DNA of 59,160 nt from Oscillospiraceae bacterium (lineage in GTDB: Bacteria; Bacillota; Clostridia; Oscillospirales; Acutalibacteraceae). The notes under the pieces are model-generated. The model searched no databases and was not told the origin of the DNA. It saw only the letters and a program-made list of their open reading frames with translations. The stretch covers positions 1 through 59,160 of the forward strand of contig JAISGQ010000043.1 in the NCBI GenBank assembly GCA_031262985.1, given 5' to 3'. Positions 8,743 through 16,282 of this stretch are shown here, in pieces. The position numbers and the translations under genes are program-made. The number at the start of each line of letters is the position of its first letter. The first letter of the stretch is position 1.

Positions 8743-8800
8743 TCCCTCTAAAATCCCGTTTTTTTCAGCTCCGCAACCATCTCGAAGTATTTCTCGGAAT
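8743..8800 (-). pseudogene. 3'-terminal remnant of a second lipase gene
   Basis: Read leftward, this stretch translates to EKYFEMVAELKKTGF and a stop. The intact lipase at 9363-10823 ends EKYFEMVVELKKMGF and a stop. Similarity at DNA level starts near 8742 and stops abruptly near 8800. It looks like the tail of a paralogous lipase whose body was deleted or replaced. The lipoprotein gene at 8884-9264 sits in the gap between this tail and the intact lipase. Confidence 0.75.
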
Positions 8801-8807
8801 TTTTTAC

Positions 8808-8836
8808 TTTACAATCTACCTAAATTATGCTACACT
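8808..8836 (+). promoter_or_regulatory. sigma-A-type promoter of the lipoprotein gene
   Basis: TTTACA (8808-8813), a 17-nt spacer and TACACT (8831-8836) lie 48 nt upstream of the GTG start. Confidence 0.5.
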
Positions 8837-8883
8837 TTCTTAGGACATCCAATGCTGTAGCTCTTTATTTGGAGGGGAATAAC

Positions 8884-9264
8884 GTGAAAAAAACTCTTAT
8901 TGTTATGTTGTGTTTTTTTATTTTTTCATTGAGTGCTTGTAGTCAAAAGTACGAAAGTGCAGAAAAGATTGATTCGTATGGAGATCAACCCAGTATATTA
9001 AATTGGGAAGATATTGCTTTTACTGAATATCATACTATTCATACATGGGCCGGCGAAAAGCTGCCTGATGATGTAAAAATCGGTAAGCAAATTGCCATAG
9101 CAAATGAAGATAACAAAGAAAAACTTTTTGAGATTGAGGGTTTTTCGACAGATGAATGGGTAATAGTGTATTCTAATGCTTTAATGTCTGAGGAATACAT
9201 CATATATAAAGCAGATAGTGTAGAAGCTATTCCTCCTGAGTTAGAACTTTCAAATTTTCAATAA
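8884..9264 (+). CDS. small lipoprotein, unknown
   Basis: This 126-residue protein has a lipoprotein signal peptide: KK, a hydrophobic core, then the lipobox LSAC, with Cys18 as the lipidation site. The mature part is acidic, with no domain I recognise. The start is GTG, chosen because GGAGGGG lies at 8871-8877 and because it places the signal peptide at the N-terminus. The AT-rich gene lies in a lipase-derived locus between a lipase remnant and the intact lipase, and is convergent with the latter. Its product should be attached to the outer face of the cytoplasmic membrane. Confidence 0.75.
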   Translation: MKKTLIVMLCFFIFSLSACSQKYESAEKIDSYGDQPSILNWEDIAFTEYHTIHTWAGEKLPDDVKIGKQIAIANEDNKEKLFEIEGFSTDEWVIVYSNALMSEEYIIYKADSVEAIPPELELSNFQ

Positions 9265-9287
9265 GTAAATATATTTAAGTGAAATTT

Positions 9288-9339
9288 TAAAAAGTGTAGG
9301 CTATGAAACAATAACAAGTTTCAGAACCTACACTTTTTT
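9288..9339. terminator. bidirectional terminator
   Basis: AAAAAGTGTAGG pairs with CCTACACTTTTT, with an inner GAAAC/GTTTC stem. It lies 24 nt after both the lipoprotein stop and the lipase stop, with T-runs in both directions. Confidence 0.85.
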
Positions 9340-9362
9340 GTTGTTTCGGCAGTATAATCCCT

Positions 9363-10823
9363 CTAAAACCCCATTTTTTTCAGCTCCACGACCATCTCGA
9401 AGTACTTCTCGAATATGTCGAAGCCCTCGTAGTCCTCCTGCAATACGTCGATAGACTGAATGTGTGATACGCCGATGTTGCTTTTGCTGCTTATTGAGCC
9501 TTTGAAAACTCCCCACTTTGCCGATTCCACCGAAACCATTCCGTCGTTCGCGCCGCTCATGAGCTTTAGCACGGCGTAGAATATACCAAGCTTGAAGTCG
9601 CTCGCAATGCCGTTCATCTCTGCGGCGTAGCTCTGGTAGTACACCTTGCCGCTGTCCTTGTACTTCTCATTAAACTGCGCGGCATAGGCGGGCGAGAGCT
9701 GCTTGACCGCGTGATAGGTGTCGGGGTTCTTATCCCCTATCAGCCTTGAGTACCAGTTGACCGCGCCGCAGAGAGCGGCATACAGCTTATCGGGAAGCTT
9801 ATCAATTATATCAACCAGCTCCGAACCTCTGTGAGGAGTGGAAATCGTTGTGAGGGAGGCTATTTTGTCCTCCATATTAAGCGCGGATATCATATGTCTC
9901 GTATCAAGACCGCCTTTAGAATGTGCGATAATATTGACCTTCTCACATTCGCACTCGCCCAGTATGCCGAGAACCCGCTTTCTCAGCTCCTTGGCGTTTG
10001 ATTCGATAGTGCCGAACGCCTGCTGTTCTCCGTAGTATATTTCCGCTCCGTTTTCAGAGAGCATTTTCGGTATCCTTCCCCAGTAGTTCCAGATTTTGTT
10101 GTCCGCAAAGCCTATTCCGTGTACCAGCAGGATGGGGTATTTTGTCCTGCACAGGTTCTGTCCTCCCCGCTCTTTCTTGACCTCGCACAGCATACATTCA
10201 TGCCGATATTCCTTCTTCGCCGCACTCGCGCAAACCAGCACCGTGATTATGTTTACGGGAGGAATCCACATAAATAGGAGGAGCAGTATCCGCTTTCCTA
10301 CTCCTACGCGCTTAGACGTGAAGAATATTTTGATTGCAGAGCCGTATGAAAGTATGTTGAGGAGGAGAAAAGCCGTCACTAAATCGGCAATCCACACTCC
10401 CCTTTCTACTCCTGCTCGCTCACACAAGCTGTAGAGCAATATGCACAGGGGGATTTGCACCGCCGTATTGAGCAGGGAGAGCAGTAAAACCCGCCTGCCG
10501 CCCATCATTATCCTAAGGCGCAGGCTTATCTCCTGCTCCCCGCTCTTTTTCGTGTAGAGGAGCAACCGCGCTAAAAAATATACGCACGCAAAGAGGACTG
10601 GGAAAAGATATGTAAATCCGTGCAGAATTTCGCTCACTGCGAAAGCTCCGCCTGACCGTGCCTCCCTTACTCCCGCTAAAATAAGGCTCGAAATCAGAAA
10701 TATGTGGGAGGCGGGAAACAGCAGTACAAACGCCACATATTTTTTAGTTATCCAGAAGTCCGCCAAAGCATCGCTTATAATTAGAAGGATTAGTCCTGCC
10801 CACAGCAGTACAGCATAAAACAT
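9363..10823 (-). CDS. membrane-anchored alpha/beta-hydrolase (lipase)
   Basis: The 486-residue protein has about five hydrophobic segments in the first 200 residues, followed by a lipase-type alpha/beta-hydrolase domain. Seen: PILLVHGIGFADNKIWNYWG (oxyanion region), the nucleophile elbow AHSKGG with Ser302, ISTPHRGSELVDII, GANDGMVSVESAKWG (likely catalytic Asp) and GVSHIQSID (likely catalytic His). It should hydrolyse an acyl ester at the membrane, but the substrate is unknown. GGCGGAG lies before the ATG at 10823. The frame is open to 10841, but that longer start has no better site. A 15-codon copy of its C-terminus occurs at 8743-8800, so the locus once held two copies. Confidence 0.82.
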   Translation of the reverse strand: MFYAVLLWAGLILLIISDALADFWITKKYVAFVLLFPASHIFLISSLILAGVREARSGGAFAVSEILHGFTYLFPVLFACVYFLARLLLYTKKSGEQEISLRLRIMMGGRRVLLLSLLNTAVQIPLCILLYSLCERAGVERGVWIADLVTAFLLLNILSYGSAIKIFFTSKRVGVGKRILLLLFMWIPPVNIITVLVCASAAKKEYRHECMLCEVKKERGGQNLCRTKYPILLVHGIGFADNKIWNYWGRIPKMLSENGAEIYYGEQQAFGTIESNAKELRKRVLGILGECECEKVNIIAHSKGGLDTRHMISALNMEDKIASLTTISTPHRGSELVDIIDKLPDKLYAALCGAVNWYSRLIGDKNPDTYHAVKQLSPAYAAQFNEKYKDSGKVYYQSYAAEMNGIASDFKLGIFYAVLKLMSGANDGMVSVESAKWGVFKGSISSKSNIGVSHIQSIDVLQEDYEGFDIFEKYFEMVVELKKMGF

Positions 10824-10885
10824 AATTACTCCGCCTTTCACAGCTGATTATACTATTATATTCCCTATTTTTCAACTATACTTCC

Positions 10886-10914
10886 TTGTATTGCAAGGGA
10901 ATTTATCTTATAAT
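10886..10914 (+). promoter_or_regulatory. promoter of the PPTase gene
   Basis: TTGTAT (10886-10891), a 17-nt spacer and TATAAT (10909-10914) lie 25 nt upstream of the PPTase ATG. Confidence 0.55.
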
Positions 10915-10939
10915 ATATTATCATTAGAGGAGGCAGTAT

Positions 10940-11626
10940 ATGACGCATATTTATTTTTTCAGAGTACCCGAAAAGCTTATTGAAAAGCACAAATCGGGTC
11001 AAATCGGAGGAGAAAAAACCGATAGCGCGAGAGCTGATTTCGCGGTATCGGAGGTTGCGTATGCCGTCTTGCGAAAACTGCTCGCGGAGTTGTTTTCGGT
11101 TTCGTCCGACAGCATTGAAATTGAACGCCCTATAAACTGCAAGCCCTACTGCAAAAATCTAAACGCGGAGTTTAACATCTCCCACTCCAAAAACGCGGTG
11201 GCTATCGGCATTTCAAGCTCCACCATAGGAGTTGATTTGGAGCTGATACGGGCATTCCCCCGCAGAGTTGCAGACAAATATTTCAGTGAAGCCGAGCGGC
11301 TTTACATCTCCTCCTCGAAGGAGACGGAGGAGGAGGGCGGCGAGGAGGAAGGGGAACGGCGGTTTTTCGAGCTTTGGACAATGCGCGAAAGCTTCGTAAA
11401 ATTCACGGGAGCGGGGATAAAGGGGATAACGCGGGATTTGAGCTTCTCCGACGGAGTTTCCCTCCTCCCGCAGATGGAGTACGGTTCGCGTTTGCTGAAT
11501 CTAAGAAGCTACAGGCAGGAGGTCGCGCAGGGGAAGGAGGAGAGCTATATCTGCTCCGTCTGCTCGGAGGAGGGCGAACTCCTTGAAGGAGTGGAGATAC
11601 TGCCGGAGGACTTTGATTTGCTGTAA
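10940..11626 (+). CDS. Sfp-type 4'-phosphopantetheinyl transferase
   Basis: The 228-residue enzyme moves phosphopantetheine from CoA onto a carrier-protein serine. Diagnostic motifs are all present: FNISHSKNAVAIGIS (about 81-95), IGVDLELI (about 98-105, Mg-binding Asp and Glu) and ELWTMRESFVKFTGAGI (about 145-161, with the WxxKE-like block as WTMRESFVK). The Lys of the usual WTxKEA is Arg here. Between the motifs is an acidic insert, KETEEEGGEEEGERR, not typical of Sfp. AGGAGG precedes the ATG. No NRPS/PKS or carrier-protein gene is present in the window, so the substrate is open. Confidence 0.88.
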   Translation: MTHIYFFRVPEKLIEKHKSGQIGGEKTDSARADFAVSEVAYAVLRKLLAELFSVSSDSIEIERPINCKPYCKNLNAEFNISHSKNAVAIGISSSTIGVDLELIRAFPRRVADKYFSEAERLYISSSKETEEEGGEEEGERRFFELWTMRESFVKFTGAGIKGITRDLSFSDGVSLLPQMEYGSRLLNLRSYRQEVAQGKEESYICSVCSEEGELLEGVEILPEDFDLL

Positions 11627-11717
11627 ACTATTGTCAACATTGTATTTACATTTTCGCCGCAAAGTAGTAAAATACAACATGGTTTCCGATAAAACACATT
11701 AAAGGAGAGCAGTACTT

Positions 11718-12167
11718 ATGGGTGCTTGGAATTATCAGATTTTGTGCGACGATGTTGCACTCGACGTAATAGAAGAGCTTGAGGAGCTTGATGAGAGCGA
11801 GGATATGGTGCGTGCTTTGAATATCCATTTCGACAACGCGCTTGCAAAGCCCGAATATATCGAATATACCGAAGGAGTATCCGCCTTGACCTGCGCCGCT
11901 CTGATTGACGCCGCAATAAACGGAATTGAACTCGCCCTCCTCACGGACAACGAGGAGGCGGAGGAGGCGGAACAAGCTGAGGCTTTAGCTGAGCAGATTG
12001 CCGAACTCAATCTGTTTGAGCTGAGAGACAAGGCAATCGCGTCACTGGAGCTGGTAATCTCCGACGGCTCCGAAATCAATGAGCTGTGGGGAGAGAACGA
12101 GGAGCTGTATCCTCTGTGGATGGGTAATGTACACGCTGTTATGGAGCGGCTTCGCAGGAGCAATTAA
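11718..12167 (+). CDS. DUF4259 domain protein
   Basis: The 149-residue acidic protein matches the DUF4259 pattern: MGAWNYQILCDDVALDVIEE at the start, the ALTCAALIDAAINGIE core and a C-terminal NELWGENEELYPLWMGNV segment. The family's function is unknown, and members often resemble immunity-type proteins. It is rich in Glu, with EEAEEAEQAEA in the middle. AAAGGAG lies before the ATG. A Ser-rich open frame on the opposite strand is only a shadow of this gene. Confidence 0.75.
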   Translation: MGAWNYQILCDDVALDVIEELEELDESEDMVRALNIHFDNALAKPEYIEYTEGVSALTCAALIDAAINGIELALLTDNEEAEEAEQAEALAEQIAELNLFELRDKAIASLELVISDGSEINELWGENEELYPLWMGNVHAVMERLRRSN

Positions 12168-12228
12168 CGCAAAGTTTCAACGGGGAGTATTGGCACAGCC
12201 CACGCACTACAGGAAAGGACTGAAGCAT

Positions 12229-12762
12229 TTGTCAATCAAACACATGCATACAAGCGAGCTGAGAGAGGCGGCAAAAACCCTCTCGGCAGGCGAAAATATA
12301 CTCCTATCGGGTGAGGTGTTCACGGCGCGTGACGCCGCCCACAAACGGCTTATGGAGATGAAATCCGCCGCCTCCCCGCTGCCGATAACGATAGACGGCG
12401 GTGTCGTCTACTACGCAGGACCTACTCCTGCGCCGGAGGGCATGGTCATAGGCTCGTGCGGTCCGACTACATCAGGACGCATGGACCCCTACACTCCCAA
12501 GCTTCTGGACGACGGACTGTGCGCTATGATAGGCAAGGGAGAACGAAGCGAGGGCGTGATTGAGGCTATTCGCCGAAACAAGGCGGTCTACCTCTGCGCG
12601 TTGGGAGGGCTTGGCGCACTTGCCGCTAAATGTATCACCTCCTGCGAGGTAGTTGCGTTCGAGGATTTGGGCTGTGAATCCATAAAAAAGCTCACTCTGA
12701 GGGAGTTCCCGCTGGTAGTCGGGATAGACTGCAACGGCGGGAATATATTTGATAAGGGATAA
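12229..12762 (+). CDS. fumarase/tartrate dehydratase beta-subunit-like protein (class I, C-terminal part)
   Basis: The 177-residue protein is the C-terminal (beta) half of class I Fe-S fumarate or tartrate hydratases. Seen: ENILLSGEVFTARDAAHKRL, YYAGPTPAPEGMVIGSCGPT, SGRMDPYTPKLLDDGL and IGKGERSEGVIEAI, all conserved in the family. The beta subunit carries substrate-binding residues, while the [4Fe-4S] cluster and much of the active site sit in the alpha subunit. No alpha-subunit gene is adjacent, so this is an orphan here. The TTG at 12229 gives the usual family length with GGA 11 nt upstream. An ATG at 12244 is the alternative. Confidence 0.82.
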   Translation: MSIKHMHTSELREAAKTLSAGENILLSGEVFTARDAAHKRLMEMKSAASPLPITIDGGVVYYAGPTPAPEGMVIGSCGPTTSGRMDPYTPKLLDDGLCAMIGKGERSEGVIEAIRRNKAVYLCALGGLGALAAKCITSCEVVAFEDLGCESIKKLTLREFPLVVGIDCNGGNIFDKG

Positions 12763-12823
12763 CTACTTGCACTCCTTGGCGACAGATTGCAGTAGGGTGT
12801 TAATTGCGAGCAGGCGGCACGAA

Positions 12824-13042
12824 GTAGGTCGCAAGGCGACCTACACAGGGGAACCCCCGACGAGGGTTCCCCTACGGAAAATGTCCGGCGGGACATTTTC
12901 CTACCCCTCCTGCGTTTTTCTGACGATAAGGGTGTTTCGCCCTCTGCGGAGGGCGACTTAGGACGCCGTCCTAAGAACCTGCAAGCCTTTGAAAAGGCTT
13001 GACCTAAACTTTTCGGTCTTTGGCAACAGATTGAAGTTTGAT
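12824..13042 (+). repeat. dispersed multi-stem element, copy 2 (full, with extra stem)
   Basis: Stems in order: GTAGGTCGC/GCGACCTAC; GGGGAACCC/GGGTTCCCC; an extra AAAATGTCC/GGGACATTTT found only in this copy; CGCCCTC/GAGGGCG with a TGCG loop; CTTAGGAC/GTCCTAAG; AAGCCTTT/AAAGGCTT; then a tail with TTTGGCAACAGATTGAAG. The whole element lies between the fumarase-like gene and the zinc-ribbon gene and ends 43 nt before the latter's start. A tail-like sequence (CTTGGCGACAGATTGCAG) also occurs just before it at 12776-12793. Confidence 0.9.
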
Positions 13043-13085
13043 AGCAACAACAACAATAACAATATAACTCGGAGGTGACGGAGAA

Positions 13086-14444
13086 ATGAAGTGCAGAAGA
13101 TGCGGGGCGCATATAAACGAAGGGAAAAAGATGTGTCCGAACTGCGGCGTTTTGGTGAAAAAGAAAGCCGGACCGAAGAAGCTTGCCGCGTCCTCCGGCG
13201 TGAAAATAAACCCCTTTGTCGAATTTCTGGGAGATATTATACATAACTCCTTGGTCTACATAACAAGCGGTCCGAAGGCGGTGCTTACCGTCCTGAGCGT
13301 ACCACTTGTCATTGTGCTGATTATCTTGTTCTTCACCACTGATATGCTCGGTTCTTGCGCCGGTTCGTGTGCAAATTCGTGCAGCGGCTGTTCCTCCTCC
13401 TGCTCGTCATGCGGCGGAGGAGAAGAAGCTGCGCCGGAGGCTGTTCCCGCGCTAAACTCGCAGAAGCCCTCCTACCAGTTCTATACGGACGGCGGGCTGT
13501 GCTACATAAAGGACGATACGCTCATACTCATTCAGAATGACGGTATGTCGCGTACTCTGCTAACTATCCCCGATATGTGCGAATTGCAGGCATACGGAGA
13601 GTACATCTATTTCAGGAGCAAAAATGAGCTGTTCAAGGTTTCGACTGTCACTCCCATCACCCTGCCCGGCTCTGACCCCCCTCCCGCAGTCGCTCTCCCC
13701 ATAGTCTCCATCTCGGAGGAGGAGCAGGAGACGCTTGACAGCTACTTCCTCGCGAACGGAGCTGTCTACTACTGCCGACTGACGGCGGGAGACGAAAAAT
13801 CCCTCGTAAAAATCAACGAGGACGGCACGGAGAGCGTCATAATGAGCGGCAAATTCGACAACGTCTCCTACAGAAATCAGAGGATATACTACTGCCGACC
13901 GCACACGGACGAGAGCAAAAATGAGAGCGAAGACAGTGCCTACCTCTACAGCCGAAAGCTTGACGGAAGCGACGAGCGAATAGTGATAGACGGGCAGGAG
14001 ATGCACAACTACAGCATCGGCGGCGGCTATCTCTACTACTCGGGCGTGCAGAAGAACGAAAACGGCGGCGAGAAGCTGTTCATGTGCCGCTACTCGCTCT
14101 CTGAGGGCAAGCTCGTGAAGATGTGGGCGGCAGAGGGTCTGGTCTCCTACATGGCGAACGACAGCTATCTCTACTACATGATACGCACCGCGCAGGGCGA
14201 CTCGCTCTACCGTGTAGGACACGAAACTATCGATGCTGAGAATATATTCTACTCCGATAAGCCGACTGAGCTTTCGGGGGTTTCGGGCGACTGGTTCGGT
14301 CTCTATGTCAACGTGACTGCGGGAGGAGAACCCTACGCGCAGGCGGCATACCACCTTATCAACAGCGAAACAGGCAGCATAATTGACATAAAGGCCGCTC
14401 CTGCGCCTCCTAAAACCGCAAGCACCAAAAAGAAACAAAAATAG
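13086..14444 (+). CDS. zinc-ribbon membrane protein with Cys-rich stalk and beta-propeller-like domain
   Basis: This 452-residue protein starts with a zinc ribbon (CRRCG at 3-7, CPNCG at 17-21), then a basic segment and one membrane span near 63-85. Next is a Cys/Ser/Gly stretch with six cysteines (spacing 3,3,2,3,2), then a long extracytoplasmic domain with repeated Tyr-rich strands (YIYF, YYCR, YLYYS, YLYYM). These suggest a DUF5050-like beta-propeller. Topology: zinc ribbon inside, propeller outside. GGAGGTGA precedes the ATG. The gene begins 43 nt after a copy of the multi-stem repeat and is followed 10 nt later by a DUF1461 gene, probably in one operon. The ligand is unknown. Confidence 0.72.
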   Translation: MKCRRCGAHINEGKKMCPNCGVLVKKKAGPKKLAASSGVKINPFVEFLGDIIHNSLVYITSGPKAVLTVLSVPLVIVLIILFFTTDMLGSCAGSCANSCSGCSSSCSSCGGGEEAAPEAVPALNSQKPSYQFYTDGGLCYIKDDTLILIQNDGMSRTLLTIPDMCELQAYGEYIYFRSKNELFKVSTVTPITLPGSDPPPAVALPIVSISEEEQETLDSYFLANGAVYYCRLTAGDEKSLVKINEDGTESVIMSGKFDNVSYRNQRIYYCRPHTDESKNESEDSAYLYSRKLDGSDERIVIDGQEMHNYSIGGGYLYYSGVQKNENGGEKLFMCRYSLSEGKLVKMWAAEGLVSYMANDSYLYYMIRTAQGDSLYRVGHETIDAENIFYSDKPTELSGVSGDWFGLYVNVTAGGEPYAQAAYHLINSETGSIIDIKAAPAPPKTASTKKKQK

Positions 14445-14454
14445 GGGAAATTAT

Positions 14455-15222
14455 ATGAGAAACGCCGTCCGAATTATACTGTCCGCCGTCGCCTCCTTCA
14501 TCTTGATTCTCTGCATGATGTTTACCTGTGTGGAGCTGGTACTCAACGACCGCGCCTTCCTGCAATCCGCACTCGAGAGGACAAGCTATGTGAACAACAT
14601 GAAAATGAGCTTGGAGGACAAAACGCGCGCTATTCTTACTCTGACCGACTATATGCAGGGGCGAACAGACTCCATTGACGTGGAGGTTACGTTAAACGGC
14701 AAGCGCGTCGATATGTACGCTATGGAGATTGAACACACGCACATGGAGGAGGTACGGAGCTTGTGGATAGCCCTGCGTCAGTGCAGAAATTGGGGGCTGT
14801 TAGTTTCAGTTTTGCTCTACCTTTCCGCGTTTCTCTCGGGAGTAGGCGTAGTTCGGGGCAACCGCGTGCAGGAGAGCGGTGTTCCGGTCTCCCGCGCGTT
14901 TTCCTCCCTCGCGCTTTCTCCCTATATGAAGGGGTACTTGTTCGGGCTTTTAGGCGTCCTCCTGTTCGGCTTGGCGGTGGGGATATTTGCACTTGCGGAC
15001 TTCGGGGAGTTTTGGATTTTCTTCCACGAGGTGGTTTTCCCCGAGAGCGAAACTTGGCTTCTCCCCTACAGGTCGCGTATGATTCAGCTGCTTCCCGAGC
15101 AGTTCTTCGCAGAGGTTGTAGCGCGGATTGCGATCGTGGCGGGAGTAGTACTGATTGCTACAGGAGCAGGGGCGGCAACTGCTGTGGCTGTAGCGCGGAG
15201 AAGGGGACGAGGCGAGGAGTGA
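14455..15222 (+). CDS. DUF1461 (TIGR01906) integral membrane protein
   Basis: The 255-residue membrane protein has an N-terminal span (about 5-27), a roughly 85-residue outside loop ending in the family signature EIEHTHMEEVRSLW, then three or four more hydrophobic segments. A strongly basic tail (RRRGRG) ends the protein. This fits the DUF1461/TIGR01906 family, whose function is unknown. It starts 10 nt after the zinc-ribbon membrane protein, so both are likely translated from one message and may act together at the membrane. Confidence 0.78.
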   Translation: MRNAVRIILSAVASFILILCMMFTCVELVLNDRAFLQSALERTSYVNNMKMSLEDKTRAILTLTDYMQGRTDSIDVEVTLNGKRVDMYAMEIEHTHMEEVRSLWIALRQCRNWGLLVSVLLYLSAFLSGVGVVRGNRVQESGVPVSRAFSSLALSPYMKGYLFGLLGVLLFGLAVGIFALADFGEFWIFFHEVVFPESETWLLPYRSRMIQLLPEQFFAEVVARIAIVAGVVLIATGAGAATAVAVARRRGRGEE

Positions 15223-15369
15223 GAAGTGGTACTGCTAAAATTCAAGCACTCCCCCGCGTATATCTCCACGTTTCCGAACTCCTCTGTTTCCCCATCTGGC
15301 CTATATCGCCCCAAACCTCTCCTCCTCCCACCACAATTCAACTTCAACACAGAAAGTGAGGAATAGCAA

Positions 15370-15558
15370 ATGCCTATCACAGTAAACCCAAAGAAATGCC
15401 CGCAGAATCACAGGTGTCCCTCCATCGCGGTTTGTCCTAAGGGCGCAATCACTCAGGAGGATATTTACTCGCTGCCTGTTGTAGACGAGAAGAAGTGCAT
15501 AAAATGCGGAATTTGTATGCGCTACTGCCCTAAGGGTGCGTTTGAAAAGGTGGAGTAA
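15370..15558 (+). CDS. small ferredoxin-like 4Fe-4S protein with seven cysteines
   Basis: The 62-residue electron-transfer protein has a normal second motif, CIKCGICMRYCP (Cys43, 46, 49, 53). The first motif is unusual: Cys10, Cys16 and Cys22-Pro (C-x5-C-x5-CP) instead of CxxCxxCxxxCP. In a standard 2[4Fe-4S] ferredoxin, Cys22 would join Cys43/46/49. That leaves Cys10, Cys16 and Cys53 for the other site, one ligand short. It may therefore carry one full cluster plus a 3-Cys site. GTGAGGA precedes the ATG. It sits alone before a terminator. Confidence 0.85.
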   Translation: MPITVNPKKCPQNHRCPSIAVCPKGAITQEDIYSLPVVDEKKCIKCGICMRYCPKGAFEKVE

Positions 15559-15594
15559 AGCATTATACTACTCCGGTGTATTAGAACGAAACAA

Positions 15595-15634
15595 AAACCC
15601 TCCTTGATTGCCGAAACTGCAATCAGGGAGGGTT
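15595..15634. terminator. bidirectional terminator
   Basis: AACCCTCCTTGATTGC pairs with GCAATCAGGGAGGGTT around a 7-nt loop. It lies between the convergent ferredoxin and PPOX-fold genes. Confidence 0.8.
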
Positions 15635-15667
15635 CGTCATAGTCATATAATCAGTATACTGCTCGCA

Positions 15668-16069
15668 CTACAGCGTGTAGGTTTTAGGTCCTTCCGTGAA
15701 GCTGAATGTTTCCACTATTTCTGTATCAATGTAAAACAGCTTGAATACGGGATTTGTAGGCTCTCCATATATCCCCTTAATGCTCGGATTCTCGTCTAAC
15801 GCGCGGGTTTTGAGTGCTATGTCCTCCACGAAGACAACTTTGCCGTTGACCGACAGCACAGGAGCAAAATCCGCCGCGTAGGTGCAGAACGATGCGTAGG
15901 GATTCGCCTGAAGCTGGGAGTAAACGGGCTTCTCACTGCTTGTGCAGAAATACACCTTGCTGCCGTCTGAAAAAAGATACTGGAACACGCGGGTCGCAAC
16001 TTTGCCTCCATCCGCAGTAGCAAGTACTCCGGCAGGGTTTGCCTTTAAGACTGCATTGTAATCAAACAT
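15668..16069 (-). CDS. PPOX/FMN-binding split-barrel family protein
   Basis: The 133-residue protein belongs to the pyridoxamine 5'-phosphate oxidase-like flavin split-barrel group. Seen: LKANPAGVLATADGGKVATRVFQYLFSDG, the first barrel strands, then VYFCTSSEKPVYSQLQANPYASF, the flavin-phosphate contact region typical of the family, and a C-terminal NPVFKLFYIDTEIVETF. It likely binds FMN or F420-like cofactor and reduces an unknown substrate. True PdxH is longer, so I do not call it pdxH. AGGAGGG lies upstream of the ATG. Confidence 0.85.
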   Translation of the reverse strand: MFDYNAVLKANPAGVLATADGGKVATRVFQYLFSDGSKVYFCTSSEKPVYSQLQANPYASFCTYAADFAPVLSVNGKVVFVEDIALKTRALDENPSIKGIYGEPTNPVFKLFYIDTEIVETFSFTEGPKTYTL

Positions 16070-16192
16070 AAGTATTACCCTCCTAATAGTTTCTGAAAGA
16101 CGACGCTGTTTCTTCGTCTCCGACTGATATTATAATACTGTCAGGCAGAAATTACAAGTATGCTCGGCAGGGATAATACATCAAACGACATC

Positions 16193-16249
16193 AGTATACC
16201 GGTCGGACTATAAGTCCGACCGGTATACTTTATGCTATCCTATAGCATA
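16193..16249 (-). terminator. terminator of the spore-protein gene
   Basis: A perfect 17-bp stem AGTATACCGGTCGGACT / AGTCCGACCGGTATACT is at 16193-16229. A second small hairpin TATGCTAT/ATAGCATA is at 16230-16249. Both lie beyond the stop codon of the leftward spore-protein gene. Confidence 0.75.
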
Positions 16250-16282
16250 ATAAACATTATAAAGATAAAGCGGTAGCTTTAA

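Noticed and set aside
11735-12163. Ser-rich open frame of 142 codons on the minus strand
   Set aside because: It lies fully opposite the DUF4259 gene, is made of Ser/Ala/Ile runs that mirror GAG/GAA-rich codons, and has no ribosome site.
14763-15359. 198-codon plus frame inside the DUF1461 gene
   Set aside because: Shadow of the DUF1461 gene in another frame; no start site, and the composition is Arg/Pro/Ser-rich.
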